Below are positions 48,487 to 59,750 of a DNA stretch of 64,000 nucleotides, one piece after another (the first letter of the stretch is position 1; each line of letters opens with the position of its first letter). Below the pieces are notes generated by a model. It saw only the letters and a list, made by a program, of their open reading frames with translations, had not been told where the DNA came from and ran no database searches. This stretch comes from Pisaster brevispinus. Taxonomy: Eukaryota > Echinodermata > Asteroidea > Forcipulatida > Asteriidae. The stretch is taken from positions 1,302,001 to 1,366,000 of the forward strand of contig JAMKCF010000029.1 in NCBI GenBank assembly GCA_023634235.1, given 5' to 3'. A program made the translations under genes and the position numbers.

Positions 48487-49338
48487 TTAGAACACATAAT
48501 CCTCATCGGAAGTATCATTGTCTGATGCCGCGGTGTATGGTGGCTTGTCACTGATAGCATTTGCTTGCAATTGTTGTTGGCCCTGCTCCTTCTTGCTCCG
48601 GCAGAATTTGGCGAAGTGGTTTCGCTTGCGGCAGAATGAGCATGTCTCTCCGTATGCTGGGCACTCTCCAGTATGTGGGTATGCTCCCCCACAGTTAAAG
48701 CAGATAGCGGATGATTTTATCCCTGTTTCTAATGTTTTTGGGCGCTGTCGCGACTGCGACTTGACCGCATATACTCTGGATTGTCCGTTGCCTGCCATGT
48801 GTCTGAGTTGTGTGGAGGCAGTTGTTGTTGTTCGGATGATGGTGATTGTTCTGTCCAGGGTGAGATCAGCATCGCGTAGGAGGCATTTTTGGATGCCATG
48901 GTCTGCAATGCCAAGAATGATCCTGTCGCGAATGAGTGAGTCTTTGAGTTCCCCAAATTCACATGTTTCTGCAAGGTTTTTCAGGGCTGTGACAAAGACG
49001 TCGATGGGTTCACCATCCTGTTGGCTACGGCTGTTGAAGAGGTAGCGCTCATAGGTGGTGTTTTTCTTGCCTTTGCAGAGTGAAGCAAACTTGTCAAAGA
49101 CTTTATCGTATTTGTGGCTGTCACTTTCCTCATCCCAGGTGAAGGTGTTGTAGGTGTCTACAGCACCCTGGCCGATGACTGAAAGTAGGGTGGCAACATG
49201 TAATGTGTCATCCTTGTCATGTATGCAAGTAACAATGGCAAAGTTGTTGAAGTTTTGCGCAAATTTTTTCCAGCTCATGGCGAGGTTGCGATCGGCCATG
49301 TCAAGTGGTGGTGGTGCAGGTATAGAGAATTGTGCCAT
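48487..49338 (-). CDS. Gag polyprotein of LTR retrotransposon
   Basis: An intact 283-codon frame starting 38 bp inside the 5' LTR. The N-terminal two thirds is a Gag capsid-like region (WKKFAQNFNNF; YERYLFNSRSQQDGEPIDVF; LRDRIILGI is represented by LIRDRIILGIADHG). Two zinc knuckles follow: CFNCGGAYPHTGEC, then CSFCRKRNHFAKFC, the latter an exact C-x2-C-x4-H-x4-C. This is typical of Ty3/Gypsy-type elements. Gag packages the element RNA in particles. The frame closes after an acidic end with no pol frame behind it. It is intact, so recent activity by trans help is possible. Confidence 0.92.
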   Translation of the reverse strand: MAQFSIPAPPPLDMADRNLAMSWKKFAQNFNNFAIVTCIHDKDDTLHVATLLSVIGQGAVDTYNTFTWDEESDSHKYDKVFDKFASLCKGKKNTTYERYLFNSRSQQDGEPIDVFVTALKNLAETCEFGELKDSLIRDRIILGIADHGIQKCLLRDADLTLDRTITIIRTTTTASTQLRHMAGNGQSRVYAVKSQSRQRPKTLETGIKSSAICFNCGGAYPHTGECPAYGETCSFCRKRNHFAKFCRSKKEQGQQQLQANAISDKPPYTAASDNDTSDEDYVF

Positions 49339-49358
49339 GTTGTGTTCTAGTGCTTATC

Positions 49359-49376
49359 CTGTATCCTCGTCGCCAA
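49359..49376 (-). promoter_or_regulatory. Primer binding site of LTR element
   Basis: Immediately after the 5' LTR on the minus strand is TTGGCGACGAGGATACAG: one spacer T, then TGG, which pairs with a tRNA CCA end. The tRNA identity is not assigned. Confidence 0.8.
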
Positions 49377-49645
49377 TGTAATATCTTGAGTTTCACAAGA
49401 GATGTTGCTTCGATGCTTGCTTGGTTTATTGTGTCTCACACATGTCTTGCTTAATACACATCAGATATAGTGTACTTATCAATAGGCTAGCTACTGTTTC
49501 AAGGGTACAATCACTGCATGGGATGGTGGTCTCTATGCATTATTCATTAGTTAGGTTGGGTCATGATTGGAATGTTGATGAGGTAAACACTTGTCTGGAC
49601 TAGGGTAGCTCTATCAGTGTGAGTGTGTAGTGTAAGGATACTACA
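49377..49645 (-). repeat. 5' LTR (269 bp)
   Basis: The LTR copy without insertion. It has TG...CA ends and matches 46795-46868 plus 47549-47771 with few changes, apart from about 30 bp near 'ctctatccatagagctgg' present only in the left copy. Confidence 0.93.
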
Positions 49646-49760
49646 TCTATCATACTGTAAAGCTATGTACATAAGTTTATTATGTCTTATGTGTTATATC
49701 TTAACTTTAAGGTTACCCAAGATTGTTCAATATGAGCAAGACTTGTACACTGTCTTGTTA

Positions 49761-49875
49761 CCAATTCCATGGCTGTGCTTACTACAAAATGCTGTGTTTA
49801 CCGCACCCTGTAAAGCACATCATTCTATGGGCTGTAAGCGCAACATTACGCAGTAAGCAGAGCCATGGAATTGAT
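49761..49875. mobile_element. Small MITE, about 115 bp
   Basis: The left end CCAATTCCATGGCTGTGCTT and the inverted right end AGCAGAGCCATGGAATTG form imperfect 20-25 bp terminal repeats. Non-coding. Confidence 0.65.
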
Positions 49876-49903
49876 GGGCACTGTACTTGAAGAGTTTACT
49901 AAC

Positions 49904-50129
49904 CTATGGTGAAGGTGTTCCCAAGAGCAGCATTGCCATTAGGAAACTGATTTAATGGAGCGAGGTCATCAAATGCCTGCTCAATGTTTGAAGGTGTTAG
50001 GCTAGAGCCCTTTAAGGTCAGTTGCATCTCAGCAATGAGGTTATCTCCCGTAAATCGATGACTCCCTGGAGAAATTGTTACGATTAAAAGCGCTAGAGGA
50101 TTACCCGGTGTACGAAACAGGTCCTCTAG
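49904..50129 (-). CDS. SEA domain 1, second half exon
   Basis: A 226-nt exon, phase 0 in and phase 1 out. It starts LEDLFRTPGNPLALLIVTIS, then FTGDNLIAEMQLTLKGSS, and ends with the helix IEQAFDDLAPL. The layout and exact length equal those of the second SEA exon at 5591-5816, indicating a duplicated exon pair. The usual cleavage motif G-S-V-V-V is absent, so this copy is probably not self-cleaving. Acceptor TCTATAG, donor GTTAGT. Confidence 0.82.
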
Positions 50130-50196
50130 CTATAGAGAAACAAAAGAGGGGACATTTTGTTGAGTCAGAGAGCAAAACACAATATTGCTTTTATTA

Positions 50197-50450
<254 letters not shown>

Positions 50451-50904
50451 TAATGAAACAAGGGTGCCTTCTAAGTGAACTTCATGACTGCAGCTCGCAA
50501 GGATTTGAAAGTTTGTTGTTATTCCGTCATTAATAAGTCATTATAGGAAAAATGTAATTCTACATGAGAATGCCAAACATGTTTTGGGAGTTAATCAAGC
50601 AATAAATGTATGACAACTATATTGCCTGCTTATCAGAGACTTAAGGACTACAGTTTCGTACTTTGTTTGGCTGGCAGAGGGTCATAGAGCCTTATGCTTC
50701 CCTCTGCCGGGAAGCCAGTGATATAAGCTTTAAAACACAACAACCTGCCAACAGGATTCTGTAAAGAATCACCCCCCCCCCCCCATTTCCTTCTTCATTG
50801 TTCATCCCTTGTTTTCTCCGAGTGCTTTTTGCATCTCTCTCTCTTTTCGTTTCTTTCCACTTGACTACTTCTCCAGTTTGCTTGTTCATGTGTGTTGTGT
50901 TGTC

Positions 50905-50948
50905 ATTTAGCCTTCGAGAAAGACTCTGGTAGGGTCGAAACGTCAGGA
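50905..50948 (+). other. Hammerhead-like or element-end motif (candidate)
   Basis: GACTCTGGTAGGGTC followed by GAAACGTC resembles stem II plus the GAAA strand of hammerhead ribozymes found at some retroelement ends. The expected CTGANGA strand is degenerate (CGAGAAA). Probably a decayed element end. Confidence 0.3.
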
Positions 50949-51054
50949 TATTAGTCTCTCTTTTTTTGTGCATTTATACCATAATACATCATTTTGGTTG
51001 GTAAGCAGTTTGCAACAGCTAATTCTATTTTCTCAAGAATCAAAATCTGCTTAC

Positions 51055-51149
51055 GTCATCAGCAAGGTCCTGCAAACGCGTTGACATTCCAGAGCCTGAT
51101 GTTCCACGTATTGCACTCACAATAACTGTAAGTTGATAGCTCATAGTAT
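51055..51149 (-). CDS. SEA domain 1, first half exon
   Basis: A 95-nt exon, phase 1 in and phase 0 out. It begins DTMSYQLTVIVSAIRG and ends STRLQDLADD. With the next exon it forms a SEA-type ferredoxin-like fold: first strand, then the start of a helix. Acceptor ATAACAACAG, donor GTAAGC. A 0.9-kb intron with a long ATT microsatellite splits the domain. No clear match by itself; the assignment rests on position, phase and the partner exon. Confidence 0.8.
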
Positions 51150-51929
51150 CTGTTGTTATAGACAAAGTAGAGGACAGGTCAGTAATTATCAAGACAATCA
51201 AAATGAATTAGTTTCAATCTGAAATTTCACTAATTATCAAAATCTTCCAAAGAAATATTTCCATGTAAAATAGAATCCAAGGTGACATATGAAGACCCCA
51301 TATTAAGTTAACAATCAGCTTATTTTAACTCCAGCATTGTGAAATATGCAAATTATGAACATGAACTAAAAATTTGACTAAAACATGACCAAGTTTTTAA
51401 AAAAAATCCTGGGAACATGAGTTATTTTTGGTAAAAAAAAACACAAACAAAAATGCCAGTATTAGACCCGGGTGGTATTATACCTTGTGCTAACAGCAGA
51501 CGTTGGCCTGTGTGATACATTAACTTTAAAAACAGCAGAGGTTATGTGAGTCACATGGTTTTTAAAAGAACATCACCTTTGCCGTGAATCTGTTTTTGTT
51601 TATCTCATTTGATCATGGTGGTTTTTTTATTTTATTTTATTTCATGTTATGAATGCATTTTTTAGGCAAAAGTTAGTGCGACACAAAATTGTTTTTTCTT
51701 TCCTATTCTTCATTTTTTTTACACTCCCACGTAAAGTTCTTTTGTTATTATGTAATTTAAGATCAAATTCATAAAAACATGACGATAAAACCCCAGATTG
51801 CAGAGTAGGGCTTTTAAACCCAAAGATAAATGTACATAAGTAGGCTTCGCGTTCGCAAGCTTTCGCCCTGTGCGCTCACAGTTCAGGGTGCCTATCACAT
51901 CCCTGATCATTATGTTAAGTTCTGCATAC
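51150..51929. other. Intron between HYR 7 and SEA 1
   Basis: AT-rich; no element or further exon was recognised. Confidence 0.4.
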
Positions 51930-52184
51930 CTGTTGTAGCAACACTAACTGTGATGGTAAATTCACAGGTTCCCTGTAGATTGGCAGTATCAATCCCTGTG
52001 TAGACAACTGTGAAACCTGGTGGTGATAACCGACTATTTGGCGCCTTATTAGAGGTTACATTGACTACTTCCAAGTTGTCTGTTGCAACTGGTGGAGTCC
52101 ATCTTACCAGGGCCGATTCAGCTTGTGACCCCACACAAACGGTAAAGGCATCGGGGCAACCAGTAAATTTGGGTGGATCATCAT
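51930..52184 (-). CDS. HYR domain exon 7, divergent, next to SEA
   Basis: An 85-codon HYR-like domain. It starts DDDPPKFTGCPDAFT, has TPPVATDNLEVVNVTSN in the middle, and ends GTCEFTITVSV. It is the most membrane-proximal and most divergent copy, with an additional Cys in its first strand. Acceptor AACACAG, donor GTATGC, phase 1-1, joining directly to the SEA exon. Confidence 0.9.
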
Positions 52185-52686
52185 CTGTGTTTTTTTAACA
52201 ATAACAAAAACTCACAATAATTGTTTGCTATAGAGCAAGTTCGGTCAGAAAACCTTGTCTCACACTCCAAGCAATGCGGTGGTACCTACATTTGGTTTGT
52301 GCCTACCGGTACATCTAGATGCATCTGGGAATTTGTTACTCACGCACTTTGATAAACTGTGTTTGCTAAAAGGTTTTGACTCATTATAAGAAATGAAATG
52401 ATGAATGAATCATCGATCACCAACGAAAAGAAGATGTTGCATTATGTAAGGGCAGTAAGATTCAAACTGACTGTGAGAATGCAGGGCTCAAATTTGACAC
52501 TGGACCGAAAACAAATAATGTAAAAACTGAAAGATTATAATGGAGTTTTTTGCGGACGGTAGATTTCAGCAGGACTATTCACTGTTCTAGGAAATGTACA
52601 AAAGTTCAGAACTAGGTGACTGTGACCTGATGTCTGCTGCCACCTACTGTCCTAAAGTCTTCAACTGAAAGGTTTTTGATACCTAC

Positions 52687-52956
52687 CAATAACTGTGAGC
52701 CTAAAAGAGCAATTCTTAACCAGAGATGCCGTGTCTGTCACAGTGTACACAAATATGTAGGGATCGGGCTGTGGAGCTAGTGTCAGCACGTCACCGCTGT
52801 TAACAAGTGTCCCCATCAAAGTGATAGTTACAGAGACGACATTGGAGTTGTCTGAAGTGATTGTTGGTGCAGGTACGGTGAATGGAACAGTTCCTAATGG
52901 GGCAGCTGTTCCAATGGTGTTGTCTACAGGGCACGTAATCATAGGAGGCTCTTCAT
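52687..52956 (-). CDS. HYR domain exon 6
   Basis: A 90-codon HYR domain. It starts DEEPPMITCPVDN, carries PTITSDNSNVVSVT, and ends NCSFRLTVI. Before the end, VYTVTDTASLVKNC replaces the usual A-x-D-x-S/A-G-N stretch. Acceptor TTGTTTTAG, donor GTAGGT, phase 1-1. Confidence 0.92.
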
Positions 52957-53976
52957 CTAAAACAAGAATCAACCAGAAGATTGTTTGATGAATGGAAAAA
53001 CAGAGTAAACAAAGTTGAAAGCATTTCCCCAGGCCTAATGCTTCATTTTTCGAAAGGGCGAGTGCACCAAAGTGTTCTCTCCTTGGTAAAGGGCACCTCT
53101 AGGAGGAAATTGTAAAATTGATAGGAACATTTCAAGGGACACCAAAGCAATGCCCAGGGGCATCAGAGGCAATTGCCTACATTGCCTCAGTGAAGTATCA
53201 GGACTGTAACTCCCAGGGGAACTATTCATCAGTTTAGTACATGGTTTAGATTCAGGTTTAACATTTTAATTCAATAAACCAACTAGAGTTTGCCCACCTA
53301 GAGATGCCAATTTAAAAGGAGGAAGTTGACTTTTAGTACCAAATTTGCACTAACATTTTAGTTAAGAACGAAGAGAGTAAGAAAAGAAGAGAGTAAGAAA
53401 AGCGTGTTTAAGTGCTGTACCAACACAAAAGTGTTGTAGTAATACTCAAACATCCACAGAAACGACAAACAAAATTACCTCCAAATCTTATCTCACATTA
53501 TGTAGCATAGTCTTATCCTTTTGGTTTATTCTCCGGAGTTGCCCCCCCCCCCTTGAAGATTTACGGTTTCTTTTAGCAGACTCTCACTGGTCAGATCATT
53601 TGTCCCCAAGTCTATCTTTGTCTTGTTTTAAATAATCAAGTAAGAAAATGTCTTTTTTATTTCTCTTCTAAGGGCACTCCACTAGAAGCTTTGGCTTACT
53701 AGGATTGTGCCTCCACAATACAATCTTTCGCGTTCTGTTTGTAGGCTGTTTAGGATGGAAATTAATGTAATATTGAATTAAATTGAAAAAACTTAATTGA
53801 AAACCAAATATATGTTTTATGTTCAGCCAACACAACTTTCATTTGTAAATGTTTTTCTTACTGATGTAGTGTGAATCATGGCCTCTCTGGTGCAAATACT
53901 TGGTGGCAATGTGTAAGTCTCGTGCCTATTCAACAATTTTGGGGACCACTTGGGTCCCACGAACATTGCTTTAAGC
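52957..53976. other. Intron sequence
   Basis: No gene. Short palindromic stretch 'gaggcaattgcct' near 53168. The DNA transposon follows. Confidence 0.4.
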
Positions 53977-53980
53977 GTAA

Positions 53981-54485
53981 GGGTCATTCCGTGTCAAATT
54001 TCACGCCATCCGGGGTCAATCTCACGGATTTTCTTTAAATTTGCTGAATTAGTTTGGTCCTATGAGAAAACTCTGAAACCCGAATTTGAGCGTTCTGGGT
54101 CATGTGGTTTTTGAGTTACAGGTCGTTGAACTTTTGACCTTGTGTTTTTTTAACATAACAACAAATGATTGTACCTCCAGTTATGAATATCGGACAAAGA
54201 TGATTTTTAGCTTAAATTAAAGCCCTTGATATAAGAAATTAACTTATTGTCAAATATTTTTTTTTAAATAAAAAATTCAGTTGGGGGTTGCGCAAAATAG
54301 ACTTTGACCCTTGACCCCTCGGGGGCCGCCATTTTATTTTTTTTCAAATTTTGCCAAAAGAAGGCCTCGGGTGTTGCCATTAACCACACCAAATATAAAA
54401 ATGGGATCTCTGTAGGTTTAGATGGGACAATAGTTTCTATGTGGATAGTATATTAAAAATACATTAAAACGTGCACATTTCATTG
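53981..54485 (+). repeat. Left terminal inverted repeat
   Basis: Pairs with 56709-57212. It includes 'gggggttgcgcaaaatagac' and 'cctcgggtgttgccattaac'. Confidence 0.93.
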
Positions 54486-54569
54486 TATGTACTGTACATA
54501 CATGTACATTTTTGCACATGGGACTCAAGTTGTATCAAAAATTCTACTTGTAAATTGTCATGGGCGGCG

Positions 54570-54652
54570 TATGGGGTAGTTGGGGTGGGGTAGGGGTGGG
54601 GTAGGGGTAGGGTAAGAGGATTGAGTAAGGGGATGGGGTAGGGGGCTAAGCC
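54570..54652 (+). repeat. G-rich tract, quadruplex-type
   Basis: Many GGGG runs with 1-4 base spacers (TAGGGGTGGGGTAGGGG and similar). It lies inside the transposon, on the strand opposite to its coding region. Confidence 0.8.
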
Positions 54653-54794
54653 AATACGTGTACTTGTACTGTAAAACTGTACTGGTACATGTTTCAAAAA
54701 GAATGTTTAAGTTCAGCATATTATATGGTTTTCTGTGAGCCTTTTGTTGCCTAAAATCGTTCTCTAAGTCTTGTGTTGGCTGCAAGTGAGTCTT

Positions 54795-56361
54795 TTTTTT
54801 AAAGGGTAAATGTTCTCCCTGTGGTGGTCAGTGGGGCAGCAGACTTCAAGACATCAGCAACATCAATTTCAAAGATGTCTTCCCTTTCTGGAAAAAAGAA
54901 TGATGGAGCAGGGCCATGTGGATGTAAGAAATTGACCTTCACAACTCGACTTTCTTGCTTCATTTTTACAACACATCCAAGCCACCAGAACCCATCATAT
55001 TCTGCTGTTATGTAGCCACTGATTAGATCTACATTATTTTCCGAATGGGCAGAATACTCTGTGATGTACGCTCTTGTCGTGCTGCAGGGCTAGATGAAAA
55101 TTTTCGCACTTCAATACAATTCCTTGATATTGGTTTGAAAGAATGCGATTTCTGGGTTCCAGGGATAGTGCGTGCATTTTGAAAGCGATCTTTCAGTAAA
55201 GTTGCTTCTTCACTGTGCTGGGCTGTTGTAGTGAAACAGAACTTCATTCAAGAAATCTCCGTGTAGGCAAAATCATACAGTTGCCAAGGTGTCATTATTT
55301 GTTTGTTAAAATCTTTTTGTAGACTTGATCTTGAAGCCAGACGTTTCAGTGTACCAGCAACACCATCACATGCTATTTTCCCATGCTGTTTTCCCACTCA
55401 GCTAAAAAACCAAAATCTTCCTGGTGACAACATAAGTTGGTGAAATTCTTAAGGTTTTTATACTGGGCAGCACATCTGTCAGAGAAAGAGATGATTCTAG
55501 AGAGTGTGCCCATTCTCTCAATGAGATGACTAATCAAGCACTTTTGAAATAAGTGCACTGCAACAGTGTCATGGCACATACTGTCGGACATCACAACAAA
55601 GCTCAGATGATCAATAATTTCCATCATCTGCCTTGAAGAAGACTAGAAAAGGATGAATAGTTGCCTGAAGATTATTCCAATGAAAGGATTGGGCAGCATC
55701 TTGTACAATGAAACTATACTTCTCTGAGAAGTCGGCCACAACTAGAAATTCACTATCAACTAGGGATGACTTTTTGTTAGCTAGGAATCGTGCTTGGGAT
55801 TTGTCATGTCGAATGAGCTTTTCAAGCATTTCCATAAAAGTGTCAATGAATTCTTCAACTGGCTGAACTTTTGTTTCAAGACTTGACCTGTCCGTTGTTG
55901 TCCATATTTTGTACTCAACTTGGTCGATCATTTGATTCTCAAATGCATTATCAAGATTTTCTTTAAGTTCTTCTGATCCTGGACACTGATCACATGTTCC
56001 CATACAGCAACTAATATTTGGAGGGTTGCATTGCAGCGCTGCTAAGCAATTGTGATAGGTGGAGTGTTTTCCATCAGTGACACTGTCAATTCCGGCTAAA
56101 AAAAAGTTAGTTTGGTATTCTGATGGGTGGTGCAGACACACACAGAATGTGTTCCACTGCCACCAGCAAGTACATACTGCTTTGGACGTAGCTCAGCGAA
56201 TTTTGAAAAACCAATAGCCTATCCATTCCAGGATGGGTGACCTTGAATTGTTGATACGCTTCCTTTATGTTACATAAGACAAGGCGCTTTTGCTCATGAT
56301 GCCGTTGTCCATCAGTCACCACGTATACAAAGTCCTTTTTCCAGGCATAACACGACTTCAT
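54795..56361 (-). pseudogene. Broken transposon-encoded protein
   Basis: Minus-strand fragments keep one order across at least three frame breaks. 56361-56107 holds QKRLVLCNIKEAYQQFKVTH. 56141-55611 (176 codons) holds CNPPNISCCMGTCDQCPG, then FLVVADFSEKYSFIVQDAAQ and SFHWNNLQATIHPF. 55627-55373 holds HDTVAVHLFQ and ISFSDRCAAQYKNLKNF. After a shift near 55380, KIACDGVAGTLKRLASR appears. Near 55000 the last part reads YDGFWWLGCVV and NFLHPHGPAPSFFFP. The D...SD...D spacing suggests an RNase H-like transposase core, as an inference. I recall this as an unnamed protein family repeated in many animal genomes. This copy cannot make a full protein. Confidence 0.75.
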
Positions 56362-56708
56362 TCATCATTCATGTAGAAATCCCTAACACTGGTTACTGTT
56401 GCATCTGGAAGAATTTTGCCTGCTTTTTTGTTTGGTGCTGACATGATCCCTTTCTCAGCTACTAAACTTTTCGGCCTCCGAAACTTTTCGCTCCTCAGAA
56501 ACTTGCAAGATAAAGGAGTTAACTTGACACCAATGTTCTTCCCCCAACCAACCCACTCCCAGCCCCAACCCCCACCAAGTGCATGGCCAATGTGATTTCA
56601 CAGTATTATTTATTTAATGTTTTATTTAATTAACTATAAATACACAGCATCAAACCATTATGTACATAGTACATGTGTATCCACACATGTATACAGACAT
56701 GTATGCCA

Positions 56709-57212
56709 TTGAAATGTGCACGTTTTAATGTATTTTTAATATACTACCCACATAGAAACTAATGTCCCGTCGAAACCTACAGAGATCCCATTTTTATATT
56801 CGGTGTGGTTAATGGCAACACCCGAGGCCTTCTTTTGGCAAAGTTTGAAATTTTTTTAAATGGCGGCCCCGAGGGGTCAAGGGTCAAAGTCTATTTTGCA
56901 CAACCCCCAACTGAATTTTTTATTTAAAAAAAAATATTTGACAATAACTTAATTTCTTATATCAAGGGCTTTAATTTAAGCTAAAAATCATCTTTGTCCG
57001 ATATTCATAACTACGGGTACAATTATTTTGTTGTTATGTTGAAAAAACGCAAGGTCAAAAGTTCAACGACCTGTAACTCAAAAACCACATGACCCAGAAT
57101 GCTCAAATTTGGGTTTCAGAGTTTTCTCATAGGACCAAACTAACTCAGCAAATTTAAAGAAAATCTGTGAGATTGACCCCGGATGGCGTGATGATTTGAC
57201 ACGGAATGACCC
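56709..57212 (-). repeat. Right terminal inverted repeat
   Basis: Reverse complement of the left repeat, with scattered substitutions and small indels. Confidence 0.93.
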
Positions 57213-57597
57213 GTAAGGAAAACATGTTGAAATACGAGCACAGTCTAGTGGAATGTCACTCCCTCTGTACACATTTGTTATTCGATGGACATTTGCATGT
57301 GTAAAAGCATAGGTATGTCAGGGTTGCTTGAGATGTAGTTTCTTGTATTTCTGTGGTAAAAATTGTCAAACCTTATTTTATTTTCAATAGCATTTGAAAA
57401 TAGATTACAATTTACAAAACAAGTTTTAAAGTAGAGAAGTTACCTTTAAAACTCTTGCAGAAACAAGTCTACAAAACTTTTCTTATTGCTATCAATTATC
57501 AGTATTCAATTCTATATGTAATCATTGTGTATAAAAAGGCGACATTTAGGAAAAAACTATCACAAAAAGTGTTTGGATATTCATGTTTGGGGCTTAC

Positions 57598-57843
57598 CTT
57601 GAACAGTCAGCATGAAGGTACATGTTCCCTTGTTACCATACGGGTCGGTAGCCTCACAATCAATGGTTACAATACCAATCCCTACCTGGTCACCACCAAC
57701 TCCTGATTGGGTGCAAGTAGCTGTTAAACTAGCACCTGAGTTATCACTGACACTTGGAAGGTGAAGGCTAAGGAGAGCATAGTTCTGACCAGCCTCAGTG
57801 GGAACTGTCTTATCTGCACATGCCAACACTGGGTCCTCTTTAT
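57598..57843 (-). CDS. HYR domain exon 5
   Basis: An 82-codon HYR domain starting DKEDPVLACADKTVP, with PSVSDNSGASLTATC and EATDPYGNKGTC, and ending TFMLTVQ. Four cysteines are present. Acceptor TGGACAG, donor GTAAGC, phase 1-1. The intron that follows in gene order holds a whole DNA transposon. Confidence 0.93.
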
Positions 57844-58608
57844 CTGTCCATTAAATGATGATTGGAGTATCACTAATCAGTACAGTGTTTCAAATGAACA
57901 AAGGAACAATATAATTACAGGGCACCAGTCATAGCAATGTGACCAACTTGGCCTTTTGGCTGGCAAGTTATTTCTGCTTAGTACAACTTTTCTGCAATTA
58001 AGCAAACTTTTGTGCTTTCTCCTAGCTTAATGCATCAGACAGTAATTAAAATCGCATTCTAATGGATTTTAGCAAATCAGACTCTTGGGCATGAAGTCAC
58101 AGCTGTGATTGTCATTACATTAAAGGAGGTGGAGCTTAAATTGTCCTCATCCTACAGAAAATTTGAATCCCATCGCTGATTGGTTTATTGGTACAACTTT
58201 CCCAACATTGCAATCATAAGTCTATTTCTGCTTCCCATGTAATGAATGCATTATGCAAATGTATGCTCTTGCTGCCTTGTGTGTAATAGTTATAAAATCA
58301 AGGCCATAAATGTTCATGTTTATTAGCACATCAGTCAATGAGACTAGCTTAAATGTTGTCCTTTTCAACAAATTTAACAATATAACATTCTGAAATTCAT
58401 GCTATTTAATAAGTTGTTTTAAAATGTTGCTGTCTGCTAAACTTTAGACAAAATAGAAACACATGAATGAAGTTGAGACCGCCAAGTGAATTGAAACTTA
58501 AAAGTAAGAAGGAAAATAACAACTACTTTTTTAGGGGGCAGACATTCAAAAACATCTGAAATTTGACAAAAGTCTGAAACTTCTTATCCCTGATTCCACT
58601 CTCCTCAC
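57844..58608. other. Intron with MITE-family fragment
   Basis: 57935-58025 has 'tttctgcttagtacaactt' and 'agcaaacttttgtgctt', similar to the inner part of the element at 59000-59173. Otherwise nothing. Confidence 0.4.
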
Positions 58609-58851
58609 CTTGAACTGTAACCGTAAAATTACAGGTCTGATTGTTATCGCTTTCATCAATGGCTATATATTCTACATCGTTTACACCAATGGCTAAGGCT
58701 GAACCAGGTGCCACATTTGATGACGGTGAAATGGTCACATTGGAGTTGTCTGTTACAGTTGGCGGCAGCCAGCTTGCAATGCCTGTTGCTTGGCTTGTTG
58801 TCGTATTAATGGTTAGGTTAGCAGGACAGATGATCACTGGCTTTTCATGAT
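58609..58851 (-). CDS. HYR domain exon 4
   Basis: An 81-codon HYR domain that starts DHEKPVIICPANLT and ends QTCNFTVTVQ, with the canonical PPTVTDNSNV centre and several N-glycosylation sequons. Acceptor TTTGAAG, donor GTGAGG, phase 1-1. Confidence 0.94.
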
Positions 58852-58999
58852 CTTCAAATTAAAAAGAAAATTACTTAAGTGTGTAGCATTGATGCAAGTA
58901 TTAAAGAAATGGGACAAATTAAATTAGCTCTTATTATTCGTTGTCTACAGATACTGGAACACTCATCATGCTTATGGCGACCAGGCTGAAACAGCACCA

Positions 59000-59173
59000 G
59001 GGCCCAATTTCAAAAAGCTGTTAGCAAGAAATGAGTGGGGAACCAGTGGCAACAATGGGAACTTTATAGAATGTTGGCTGGTAATCTGTTTCTGCTAAGC
59101 AAGGTTGGTTGTGCTTAGCAAAGTTTTGTGCTTAGCAAAGTTTTGTGCTAACAGGCTTTATGAAATTGGGCCC
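59000..59173. mobile_element. Palindromic MITE, 174 bp
   Basis: GGGCCCAATTTCA at the left and TGAAATTGGGCCC at the right are perfect 13-bp inverted ends. Inside are tandem 'gcttagcaaagttttgt' copies. Fragments of the family are at 3185 and 57935. Confidence 0.85.
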
Positions 59174-59750
59174 AGGCCTCAATGAAGTTCAAGACCTGCC
59201 TTCTGCTAAGCGTACACTTATATACACATTTCCATCATATGACCTCAGCAATGACGGCCTGTGCAAAGGGTCTATTGTCACAGCAATCCACCGTCCTTCG
59301 CAACCGATGAGTACCGGAGAAAAAGGCTATGATCAGACAGCATACTAAACTATTGACCCATATGGGTTTATTATAAAAATACCTTGCGTTCAAACAGCTC
59401 AAGGTTAAACCAGATACAGTTTATCTTCGGTTTTAAGAGGTCAAACATTACCGTGACCCAACACAACAGCATCCGCTACAAGCGTGTACAAAAGACAAGT
59501 GCTTTCACAACTTATGGCATGTTACGCAACTCGTCCTGGGTCACCAGTCACGACTTAAACCAGATGAGCCTGAAGTAATTAATAGTTAAACCACCCTTGC
59601 CGACAGATTTATCGGGCTCAACCCAACTAGTTTTAAGAGCGTTCAGACACACAAAGTTAAACGTGAATGAGTTAAAACTTTCTTAAAACTGACTTTAGTA
59701 CTGTGTCTGAGTGACCTCAACAGACCTGTTGGAGTCTTTGTCACTCTTAC

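Larger units (their letters stand above)
46795..49645 (-). mobile_element. Gag-only LTR retrotransposon, complete with target duplication
   Basis: Two direct LTRs (46795-47771 with an insert, 49377-49645) begin TGTAATATC and end TACTACA on the plus strand. The flanking 5-bp duplication TCTAT is intact (46790-46794, 49646-49650). Primer binding site, one gag frame and a purine tract are in the right order on the minus strand. Only about 700 bp without coding capacity lies between gag and the 3' LTR, so protease, reverse transcriptase and integrase are absent. It would depend on another element for movement. Confidence 0.93.
53981..57212 (-). mobile_element. DNA transposon with about 505-bp terminal inverted repeats
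   Basis: Both ends read inward as GGGTCATTCCGTGTCAAAT. The inverted repeats span 53981-54485 and 56709-57212 with high similarity. A 4-bp duplication GTAA flanks it (53977-53980, 57213-57216). The inside carries a decayed protein-coding region on the minus strand. Element size is 3232 bp. Superfamily is not assigned: Kolobok-type elements duplicate TTAA, and GTAA differs by one base. Confidence 0.92.

Noticed and set aside
48518..49045. 175-residue plus-strand frame
   Set aside because: Antisense shadow of the gag gene.
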